Below are positions 45,996 through 56,982 of a stretch of 64,000 nucleotides of DNA, piece by piece; the first letter of the stretch is position 1, and each line of letters opens with the position of its first letter. The notes under the pieces are model-generated. The model saw nothing but the letters and a program-made list of their open reading frames with translations. It had not been told where the DNA came from and did not search any database. Source of the DNA: Pempheris klunzingeri (lineage: Eukaryota; Chordata; Actinopteri; Acropomatiformes; Pempheridae); contig NC_092029.1 of NCBI RefSeq assembly GCF_042242105.1, forward strand, positions 8,371,885-8,435,884. The letters are read 5' to 3'. Position numbers and translations under genes: made by a program.

Positions 45996-48747
45996 CACAT
46001 TTTCAGCTTTATCCCTCTTATTAAGTTAATATACTTTACTTTTGTCCCTGGTCACTGATGGAAACTAGCTAAGCTTACATTTACTTGTATTTCTTTTGAT
46101 GAGTATTCCTATTTTGTGCAACTTTTAAACTTGAAATTTACTAAATTTAACAACAGGAGCAACTATTGTTCTCTTTACTCTAGCCTTACTACATTTGACA
46201 GCCGTAGTCATCAGTTTTTGTCTTTTATTTTTATTTTTTTATCATGGAGAGTCCAGCATTGAAGAAACACTTAAGTACAAAAAATACTTAACATGTAAAA
46301 TATGAGTGCATACTAACAAAAACCTCTGTTGGACATTTGCACCAGGCCATGACTCAATAAAGCTTTTCTTCCACATATTTACCAGTTTCTGGTTTTACAT
46401 ACAAAACATGACTTAATAAATATTATACGTATGGATTAACCACCCAACAGTATGTAAGTATAGGCAGCATTAACTTAACCTAAATCTGCTACAGCAGTAA
46501 AATGTCACTTAAACTTACATATACTTATATACAGGAGTCATTTTTCTGCATAACAAGTAGCTTTACTTTTGATAAGTAGACTGTGAGTGTACAAGTTAAC
46601 TTTTACTTAAGTCAGATTTTCAATGTAGATGACTTTAACGTGTAATAAAGTGATAAAATATTTTCATTGTGGTATTGCCTTCATACATAACTAGTGTCTA
46701 CGCTGTAGTTCAGTGTTAGAATGATGAATACCGTGTGTGCCGTAGTGACATGGGAGGAAATGTTTGACTTATTCTTCTGGAGATGTAATGCAAAGATCAC
46801 TGGTGGTGTTCAGTTTGAGAACCAAAACAGCCGAAGATAAATTTTATATGGTTACAAATAAACTCTATAAATTCTATAAAAAATATGTTTTTATAGTGTT
46901 GATGGATATGGCAGTTAAACCAAAGAGAATTTCACAATGAGTGTTTGCTATTTGACCAGCAGATGTCTCTGTTCACTTGTGAAAACTCCTGTGAATGTCT
47001 GTAGAGGCAGGTGGCAGCACAGGACAGGACAAGAATCGGCCATGCACACATTACCTAAATGCTACTACTATTTCTAATTCTGATAATAATGACAATAATG
47101 TTATTTGTATGGTTCTAATTACCTACACTTACACTTACACTACACCTACACTTAAATAACTTAGGCGGCTTGTTATGTAAACATAACACTAGTGGACGGA
47201 CCTGTAAAAATGTGTCTTATGACACATTTTAAAAACAGAAACTGTGTCACCAGATTGAACACTAACTGGAAGACTGCTCTAAAGTAAATGCTAAATCACC
47301 CTTTGATCTGAACTCGGACTCTGGAGCAGCCAGCAGGCCCAACCCAGCAGATCTACAGACAATATGGAGTTAAGAGCTCGAATAAACCTCTACTGAAAAA
47401 AGGAAATGATAGACTGAGTGACCATTAGTGTTAAATCATAGCCAATAACTTATTTTGAATAAACAATAATTCTGTCTTGCAACACACAAAATCCTGACAA
47501 AGATATCAGATAGTCATTCACAGCGTCAATCTTGTCATCAGACTGAAACTGTAAAATGCACGTGTAACGTTTCATAATTCCCCTTTTACTGTGGATTTGC
47601 ATACATGCAGGTTACCGGTAAACAGGAAGAGATTGTACTGCCAGAAATTCCCAAGTGAGACCATGAGAAAGCGCAATGCTGGTAAATGTTGAGTGGACAA
47701 AATGTATCATCAAAGCTTCCTTCATATAACACTTTGTACAGACTTCATGCAGGCAGAACAACAAATTAAGAGACTTAGAAAGGATTTCCTCCCAGGTTTA
47801 ACAAGAGAATGATGATTGCAAAATAAGTATATTGACTTTTATTAAAAATTCACAGGTAATATTGACACATACTGCAAGTCAGGCAGCTTCATTATGTATA
47901 AAATCTCTGGATTGTGTAGAAACAGAATAAACAGTTAAGTGCTTTTGTTTTGCCTTCATCATATACAAGCACAGTCACAAAGATATGCATCTTCAGTATT
48001 TCCTAATAATATATTCAGCAGTGGTGGATTAGTATTAAAAAACGATGTTGCACTTACTGAGAAAACATAAAGAACTAATTACAGAATGATTAATTTACCA
48101 CCAGCAAACAAGTACTTAAATACTAATAAGTGTCTCAACAAGAACAGTGCGAGTGCTTAATCTGGAACTAAAGCAGGAACTAAACTAAAGCCAAAAGTAC
48201 CCACAGCTGCTACTGCCAGACAACATTACTGAGTAAACACGGATATGTACACTCGTGGAATATTTACAGTAAACACCAAAGTAAATCTTCTGTAGGGGCT
48301 TTTTGTAACTAGTGCTTTGTTGGGTTCGGGATCGGGATGCGGTGGCGATGATGGTGTGCATCGTTTAAATCAGGAAGAATACTGCTACAGGTTATCAAGA
48401 GCTCCGACTTCATATCAAGCAGAAATGAATACAAAATACACTGATTCCTGATCAGTGATCACTGATACACTGACTTGTCCCTTGGCAAGATTATTTCCTT
48501 CAGAGCTGATCACAGTTTGATGACTTCATATTGACACATTGATTAGCTTTGTTAATCAGTTAAACCACTGTAAATCATGATAATAATTATAAGCAGCAAC
48601 ACTCTCACCAAATGCTCTTACGAATCAAGCACATTTTAAATAGAACTGATTAATATGTGAGGATTTTTCTAAATGTAAGTGTAGAGTATAAATGCAGAGG
48701 AAGAGTATTTTTTGTAATTACGGGGTAAATATGTGGATGAATATCAT

Positions 48748-51700
48748 CTACCGATCCATCGAGATTACCAAGTTCCATTTGGTCAAAACATCGTCCACCT
48801 CCCACGATATTTCCCCACCTCTCTCCATCTCTCCCTGCGCCTCTGCCTCTTCCTCAGACGCTTGTCTGACAAACACATTTTCCAACCTCAGCTCGCCGTT
48901 CGTCACATACGCCTCCTCCTCCTCCTCCTCTCCTCCCACCCTGTTCTCCCTCCCTTTCTCTCCCTCCATTGAACCATTCAGCCCTCCCTCTTTGTTGACC
49001 TCCATCGCCACCTCTGGCAACACGAGTTTCCTAGTTTCGGGATTCCAATTAATGCAAATAGTTCCCTCCTCCTCCTCCTCTTCCTCACCATCTTCCTTTA
49101 TTTGATGTGCTGTAGCCAGTCTCAGAACACCATAGTCATCTGATAAGAAATCTGATTGGTCATCATGGGAGGTAGGTATGGCTCTGACGTTCTGAGAGGC
49201 ATAAGCAAAAAGAAGCGGTGCTCTCTCACCATCACTCCCTTCCTCCACACCTCCATCCATCCATCCATCTGTTCTTACTCTAACCATTCCATCCATCTCT
49301 CCCCCCATTCCTCCCCCCTGATTTGTCTGTAAATTTAATGGATTGGGGAAGAGGCCAATTTCTCTATCCACCTCTCCCTTAGTTGCTCCCTGAAAAGACA
49401 GCAATGGTGCCTGAGTTCGAGTGGGTAAAACTGAATTTAGCTGTGAAAATGCGTGCGCCTGTATAATAAGTGTGCTCATCTCTGTCTGGGCGTCGGACTT
49501 TGCCTGAGGAGCGTAAACTCCAGCTGAGCGACCGTCCTCGACTCTCCACTCTTTCACCTTGTGACTGCCTCTCGCTGCATCTTTCTTGTGTTCACCTCTC
49601 AGACTGTTGCCATCTTCTCTTCCGTCATGCCTCCTCTCCCTTTCTTCTCTTCTCTCTTCTTCTCCTCTGTCATTGATTTCAGGAGCTACGCCAACAAACC
49701 CATAGTCAATGGACAAATCATCCCAGGGTTCCTCAGGCTGTGGGAATATTTCAGGCCTCTGGGAGCTGTATCCTGGTGGGGGATCTGCAATCTGCCGCTT
49801 GGAGAATTCTGGGCCTGATGTGATGATTTCGATATCTGACGGTTTGATGAAGGTGATGATGATGGGCTTGAGATTCTCAGGGGGAAATGTCAGAGGGGAC
49901 ATATGAAAAGAAGGTGGGCTCTGGAGGTTGAAGGAGAAGGAATGTGGCATTAAAAGATTGACCTTTAACTTTTGAAACATCTTCTAAATAAACATTACAT
50001 TACTGATATTTGGAGATGACATGTAATTGTCAAAACTGCAGTATTTACTCTTCAAATAGACACTAAACAGAACTCTTTACACATGCTGTTGTCACAACTG
50101 TGGCAAGTAAACTGGCAGGACAAAAAAAATAGAAAAAAAGTACTTCAGTTGCTAGTGTGTGTAGAAGTGTGTATACGTGTGATTGAATTACCAGTATATA
50201 TGGGCTCTTCTGTCCTTTCCCAGTCAGGTAGTGATAGAGAAGGTAGCCAACCACCACTAACACACCCAGGCACACAGATGGAACAACAATACCCACAACC
50301 ATCCTCTGCAGCTGGCCAATCACAGGGTCTGGAGGGAGACGGGAATCGGGAATGTGTCACACAAGTAAATACAAACGTGCGTTAATATTACTTATACTTT
50401 ATGTACCTATGTGAACAGCAGGCCTTATCAGAATTCACTGTAATGCGTGTTAGAGAGCTAAAAACTGGAGTATTTTTCTTGATTGACAGTTTGAAAATGC
50501 ACGCAAAAAATAAAAGATGTCTCAGTCACAAAAATGTATCTCTCTTTCACTCCTCTGTCAGGTTTAGTCACATTCCTTTCTACTCGTCCAACAGGGAGGA
50601 AAATATTCACACACACACACACACACACTCACAGGCAATGCGGTTTTACCTGGTGGTGTGGTTATGCAGTACCATGCTGAGGATTGGCATTGGATGGGTA
50701 TGTAGAGGAATCTTGCCTTTGCAGAGAAGCAGTACTCAGTATCGTACGCCATCAGGCGATATTTGTACGGGCTGTTGGGCAGCAGTAAATGGCCCTACAA
50801 ACACACACACACAGATTAGACAGTGCTATGAGAGACCTTCAGGTGGGCTTGATTTATCAGTCTGTCTGTGCCAGGAGGGTGGGACAAGCTAGGACCCTCA
50901 TGTATTTTTACTCACCATCTCGCCACGACGAGGAATGTGAATGGAGAGGTTGTAAAACATATGGGGATAGAGTGTAGCCATGGAAACTGCTGGGGTGTGG
51001 TTGTTAGGCAGATATCTCATTGGTCCCTTCAGACTGATGATGGCGTTGTTGCCATTCACGTCCACAGAAACCAGTGGAGGGCCAAAAGCAGCTATAGACA
51101 TAGACAAAATTATTTATATTTTGAAAGATTTGCATTATTTTAAGTTACCAAAAACTTCATATTAAGCAAAGTGATGGTGTATTTTCTGAAGATTAAAAGT
51201 AGTGACATCTCAGGTGTCTCTTTGTCCCGCCCACCCATGTGTGTCTGCCAATGTTCATGTCTCAGCTCAGATTTTTAGACTGAATGTCCCTTTAACTCAC
51301 TGTCTGACTTTGGGTCGAATCTCCTCCGTGTCAGGGCCCATTTGGAGGACGCCCTCCTGCTCACAGCACGAACCCTGGCATGGTATCCCTGCTCCAGGTC
51401 CCACGTCTCATTGCTCAGATCACACCAGGTCCGCACTATTTCTGTGCACTGCCGCACCGCCCTCCAGTGCACCCGTCTTCCTCTGTTGCCCTCAACACTG
51501 TCCCCGTAGCTGGGAAAGACAACGCAGGCCCACACAGATCAGAGCTGGAGCAATAAGACCGGGCGGAGTGCGCTCGGAAAAAAAACACCCCTCTCCTTGT
51601 TCAATTCTCCCTTAAGCAAGAGACTTCAGGTTGCGTAAGCAGATCTAGTTACATTTTGCTTTTGTTTCTGTCCCCTTCTCCTTTCACGGCCTGTTTTTGT

Positions 51701-53028
51701 CTGGAAATTCCTTTGAGACTTCTTGATTAAATGCCATCAGAAATTAACTTCAGCTTTAATCAGGTAAAGGCCATCATACTTACAGTATGACCAATGAACC
51801 AAAGCCAGTGACTTTGTTCTCAGGGCCACCTCAGCTAAAAAAAGAAAACAATGTTTTATTCATTCAGCTAAAAAGAAAAAAACAGATCTAAAATCTTTAC
51901 TTACATGGCGTACTGCACTGTAAAGTGTGTGTCCTCTGGAGTTCCATTTCCTGGGACCCATTGCAGTAGATTCCTCAGATTCACCGACCACAGGATGACA
52001 TTGGCTGGGCTGGGAGGAGAGGGGGAGACTGAGGGGAGAGAGAGTAAAAGGTTGAGAGTGAGAAAGATAAGACCCACATTTAATACAGACTCATGTTTGT
52101 CATTAGAAGTTCTACCTGTCACTCATTAATGTCATGCAACAACACTTGTAGAGCAGATTTTTCAACAGTTCTCCATCTCACAAAGAGGTTGACTGACCTT
52201 TAAACTTCACTTTGTATTTATGGTACCACAAAAGTGCTAGTAAATAAATCACATTGTTGTGCTGTGATACTATGGGCCGCTCATAAAACACAATCAAACA
52301 TAACAAATGCATAAGAATTTAAGTTTATGTACACATGACATGTTATACAAAAGCAAAAAAAACATCCTGAGAACCAAGTCGGCAGATTACAGACATCTGA
52401 ATCTATGATTAATTGAACTTCTATTTGACAGAGTATTATAATTATACTCTATGTATAAATTAATAATACTTATACTAAATTAAGTTTTTATTATTGTGCC
52501 ATGTATATAGCAACAACAGCAATAATCAGTTTGTTTGTTAATAGTATTTGCACATTAGTTTCCATTGCTGGTCACAATGATGAAGCAAATGTACACATAC
52601 ATCCTACAAAACACATCAGAAAACTAAGTGGACAAACAGAAACAGAGTAAATATTAAATCAAATCTGCTCTGAGACTCAAAACAATCAATGACTTCATGA
52701 CTTCAGTAAGCAGTGAATGCATTCAGAGTTGCCAATGATTAATCTAATCTCTTTGACCACACACACACTAACACACACAGGCGGTTTCTGTGGAATCAAT
52801 TGTTCATGGAAACCAGATAGTCTAAACAGCAGCCAAATAAAACAGTCTAATATAAGCATGGCTGCTGCTTGTAGAGGTGGCAATAGGTCTAACACGAAGA
52901 CTTAAGACAGTAAATACAGACAAATACGAAAAACGAAAAAAAGCACAATACTCTTAGTGTAAGTTAAATGCAAAAATACCTGTACAGTGCAGAGCCACCA
53001 GGTTCAGAAAAACTATCACAATCCTCAT
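48748..53028 (-). CDS. il20ra: Interleukin-20 receptor subunit alpha-like class II cytokine receptor
   Basis: Seven exons on the minus strand: 53028-52980, 52028-51905, 51509-51301, 51091-50916, 50794-50650, 50328-50192 and 49920-48748, all GT-AG, giving 670 residues (human IL20RA has 553 as I recall). The start is the ATG at 53028, opening a short signal peptide (MRIVIVFLNLVALHC). Two fibronectin-type domains follow. D1 has SPANVILWSVNLRNLLQW and the paired cysteines of RQCTEIVRTWCDLS; D2 starts near GPPLVSVDV, with cysteines in EYCFSAKARFLYIPIQCQ. The membrane helix is about 244-269. The cytoplasmic tail is encoded mainly by one large exon and has PENLKPIIITF near the membrane and TICINWNPETRKL (567-579), like human TLVDWDPQTGRL, ending WNLVISMDR. 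The receptor should pair with an IL20RB-type chain to bind IL-19/20/24-like cytokines and signal through JAK/STAT3. Acidic runs come from GGA/CTC-rich repeats. It is divergent with med23. Confidence 0.9.
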
Positions 53029-53315
53029 CTTTGTTTGGAGTGATCATGTTTTCACAAGTAAAACCAACATTGTGAAGCTTCCAGCAGCTCTGCACCGGCA
53101 CACCTGACAGCAGCGCGACGTCTCTGTACACGATTAACAAAAAGCGCCTGAAGACAGACACATGTTCAAATACGAAGTCTCGACCAAGTGCGAGGGTTAG
53201 GATGTCAGTCTCCGCCAACCGGTAAAACCTCAATGATTTACTGGCAAGAACAACAACTACAGAGCCAGGCTTCCGTGTATGAGGAAGGAATGTGATCTGA
53301 CTTGGTTGTGAACAT

Positions 53316-53333
53316 TACACCTGCACAGGTGTA
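53316..53333. promoter_or_regulatory. Palindromic paired E-box
   Basis: TACACCTG and CAGGTGTA form a perfect 8-bp inverted repeat separated by CA. This makes two CACCTG/CAGGTG E-boxes, sites for E-protein, Snail and ZEB factors. It is about 290 bp upstream of the il20ra start codon. Confidence 0.45.
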
Positions 53334-53424
53334 TGTATGTGTGTGTGTGTATGTATGTATGTGTGGGGCGGGGTGTGTGTGTTTCGGGGTGGGGGGTGGG
53401 GGGTGAAGAACAACACTGCTCACT

Positions 53425-53434
53425 GAAACCGAAA
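53425..53434 (+). promoter_or_regulatory. ISRE core
   Basis: Exact GAAACCGAAA, fitting the GAAANNGAAA consensus bound by IRF/ISGF3. It is about 400 bp upstream of the il20ra start codon. Interferon control is inferred from the motif and the immune gene next to it. Confidence 0.4.
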
Positions 53435-53804
53435 AGCCATCAAAAATCCATCATCCATTCATAAAAAAAGTGTAGCCCACACTTTACAAAGCACCGGGAA
53501 AAGATCAAATAGTGATTTTATTAACCATAAACTGTGTCATTAACGCTCTCCATAGTGCCATCCAGTGGATAGCATGTGTCATTATCTCCAAATCAAACAC
53601 AACCTGTATTATAACAGAGGTCAGATTTCTAAATAAATACATTGTACATATCTTTGAAAACTGTAAATCAATTTATAATTATCATACTTTATAATAAAAA
53701 ATATGTATAGCAGTTCTACATAACGATGATAAAAATGAAGCGGAACTTTACAGCTCGTGTCTCCAATTTATCTCCGGAGTGTTTTTGTAGTTGCGCAGCT
53801 GCTC

Positions 53805-53811
53805 CTTCCGG
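53805..53811 (-). promoter_or_regulatory. ETS-family site near med23 start
   Basis: CTTCCGG here is CCGGAAG on the opposite strand, a core often found at TATA-less housekeeping promoters. It lies 113 bp upstream of the med23 ATG. Confidence 0.35.
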
Positions 53812-53923
53812 TGCCTGTTAGCATGTAGCTTATTGGTAGCATTGTCTGCTCCACTGAGAGGAGTAACCTGATCCATTTGTGTGATGTTTGGCAAATAAAC
53901 TGACTTTTTTTTTTTATACAAAC

Positions 53924-54797
53924 ATGGCACTCTCGATGGAAACGCAGCTCCAGAGCATCTTTGAGGATGTTGTGGTAATTTGCATTTTTATTCACTGGCT
54001 TTTAAGGCTAACATTAGTTAGCATGTCAGACAACGTTAGCCTTTACCATTAAAAGAGCACTCATGAACCTGCTGTGGTTTTGCGAATGAATAGTTCCCAC
54101 ATAGATAGAAAGGGTTTGTTATTAAGTACACTCACGTTATAGATAACTAAAGATATACAACTAACACATAATGTTTTCACGTTAACATTACAAATCAGTG
54201 GAAGGTTTTGGGCTTCCTGCGTTGTGTCTAAGATACATGTTTTTGAAATGAATGATTTGAATACAAATACTGTTCATTTCACTTTTTGCAATGCGCAGAC
54301 TTGAGTATTCTTATTTACAGTGTAGCTCACGGCATGTTAATAGTAGTAATGCTACATTTTAAAAGTTTTCATTTTTAAACAATTTGTTGTTATATTCACT
54401 GACTGTTATAATGTCCACCCACCCGTGCACATAATTTAATATCAAGGCTTTTAATAGTTAAGATTGCTTTTTTATTTATTTTTTGAAGCACTGAAAAAGG
54501 GGAGAGGGCAGTAAATGAAGAAGTAGGATCCCCCTACATCAATGTTTGAATAACATATATATTTTTGCCATGCATCTGCACATCTTCCCTCTGTGTGTAC
54601 TGATGCAGATGAGCCGGTCATTGGGATTACCTTTATTAGGAAAGAAGTACAAGGCTATTTGATGACACAGAAGAGAGATTAAAAAAATATAAAGCATTTT
54701 ACGTCTTCCCAGATAATCTTTTCACAGCTTTATTTTTCTCTTCCTGTCCTTAGAAAACGGAGATGATAGAAGAGGCCTTTGCTGGGTAAGATGACTC

Positions 54798-54836
<39 letters not shown>

Positions 54837-55747
54837 CTGTTGCCATGTTATTATCCACTTAAAACACATCTGACTAGTTATAGAAGTTGTAATCTTTGAT
54901 TTGATTTACACATATTATGAATAACATAATAAAATGTACTGTGTAAAATGAATTGCTACAGGCTGAAATATCAGTTGTGTTTTAGGATGTTTATGGACAC
55001 TCCAGAGGATGAGAGAACCAAACTGATCAGTTGCCTCGGAGCCTTCAGACAGTACTGGGGAACACTACCACAGGTCTCTAAACACACAGACAGACACACA
55101 CTGGCGATCAAGATGATGAATTGTTAGCTTGATGTTTCATCTGCCTTCATGTTTTTCTGCAGGAGTCTCACGAACAGTGTGTACAGTGGATAGTGCGGTT
55201 TATACACAGCCAGCACAGCCCCAAAAGGATTTCCTTCCTCTACGACTGTCTAGCAATGGCTGTGGAGACCAGTTTGTTACCCCCCAGGTACACTTGTGCA
55301 CGCCTACTTTACAAAGACCTACAGAAATACAGTATGCATTAATTTACACTCTGGGGCTTGACAGAGTCTAATATTATCCAGTTAATGGCCACAATATCAC
55401 TATCAGGTCTTGCCTAAATATATAATGAGAACAGATTAATCATCCTCATGGTGTACAATAGGTCCACAATTTAAAGTGTCAGTTTTCATTCATATGATAC
55501 ATGAAGTCTCATTAAAATGTATCTGCAGGAAATCTGTTAATCTGTTGTTGTTGTTGTGTGCTGACCTTTCTTGTCTATTATGCCTGTTATTTGTCTTAAT
55601 CATCCATCCAATGAATCTCTTTGTGTGTCTGAAGGATGGTGTGTGTGGCTCTGATAAGTTCAGACAGTTTGGAATGGGAGAGGACACAGCTGTGGGCGTT
55701 AACTTTCAAACTGATTCGCAAGATCATTGGAGGGGTGGACTACAAGG

Positions 55748-55782
<35 letters not shown>

Positions 55783-56935
55783 TACAAGAAGCCCCTTGTA
55801 GTCTATGCATTATATTTATATTCTATTTTAATATGTTCAGTATTTGTTTAATTATTGGCATCAACCTGGTTTTTGGTTGTCAGTGCTCATGTGTCCAAGG
55901 CAGGAGCCCTGGTTAGTACTTCTGTTATTCAAAAATATTTTTGCGTGTTTCAGGGTGTTCGAGACCTGTTGAAAGCTGTACTGGATAAAATTCAAACCAT
56001 TCCTACCACTGTCAGCTCAGCAATAGTCCTACAGCTTCTGGCTGCCAGAGAGGTATTTTTCTGTCCACCTTTATGTACCTTGAAAGTGCTTGATAAGTAC
56101 TTGAATCTTAGCATACAAAATGAATCACTGCCATTTTTTATTTAATCACGTGTGTATTCCAGGTGGTAGAGTATATCCTGGACAGAAACGCCTGCCTCCT
56201 GCCAGCTTACTTTGCCATCACAGAAATCAGAAAACTTTATCCAGAAGGACAACTGTCACACTGGGTAAGTTTGAGTTTCTAGTGTGTGTATGTGCGCAGC
56301 TATTCATTCATATCTAACTAATTTTTCTGTTTTTATTCCCTCCCTTATCCATCTTCAGCTTCTAGGCAGTTTGATATCATACTTTGTGGACAGTTTCAGA
56401 CCCACAGCCAGGATCAACTCAATCTGTGGTAAGAGAAACATAAACACACCCACACTAAGAAAATATTGATCAAGAAGATATCAAGTTCTCAGAGTTTTGT
56501 TGGTCTGAGGGGCTCTCATTTTTGGCCAACTGTTTCTCATCTTCATGCGTTGCCAAAGCTTTAATGAAGTCCATTCATTTTTGAAACTAAAATGTAATCT
56601 AAAGGGAAAAAACAGCAGATATATGAATATACAACCTTGAAGACACACAAATTAGATAATAATTAACACATACATGCATCCCACATTGCAGACCACAGAT
56701 TTATGACTTCTAGTTGTTGTGCGAAGTAATGCAACTATGTGCAGTGTACCTGTTTGATCATTTTGTGCATCAATGTGTGTGTACGCAGGTCGGTGCAGCT
56801 TGTTACCAGTTGTGAATAACAGCGGGGCCATCTGTAATTCCTGGAAATTAGACCCCACTACTCTTCGCTTCCCTCTGAGAGGCATGTTGCCATTTGACAA
56901 GGTAACATACCAACAAATATATACAACACAAGCAT

Positions 56936-56982
<47 letters not shown>

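Larger units (their letters stand above)
44782..48747. other. Intergenic: ehd3 upstream to il20ra downstream
   Basis: The first part is the ehd3 5' UTR and promoter side. An 18-bp unit (GTCCATCGGTCCCCTCAG) is perfectly duplicated at 45377-45412. A CpG-rich island follows at about 45480-45995, then AT-rich DNA to 48.7 kb with no gene seen. The il20ra 3' UTR enters from the right; a minus-strand AATAAA lies at 47838-47843, about 0.9 kb past the stop. Confidence 0.55.
53029..53923. promoter_or_regulatory. Divergent il20ra/med23 intergenic promoter region
   Basis: Start codons of the two genes are 0.9 kb apart, head to head. The interval holds a palindromic E-box pair (53316-53333), a GTAT/GT-rich stretch and G-rich run (53334-53402), an exact ISRE core (53425-53434), and an ETS motif (53805-53811) close to the med23 start with a CCAAT box in reverse near 53829. 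There is no TATA box at the med23 side, which fits a housekeeping promoter. Confidence 0.6.

Noticed and set aside
45723-46000. Minus-strand frames of 79-91 codons in the CpG island
   Set aside because: Same GC-rich effect. They do not join to ehd3 exon 1 in frame, and ehd3 already has its family-typical start at 44781.
49470-49906. Plus-strand frames of 65-85 codons within the il20ra tail exon
   Set aside because: Shadows of the real minus-strand exon, which has splice sites, homology and the expected C-terminal motif.
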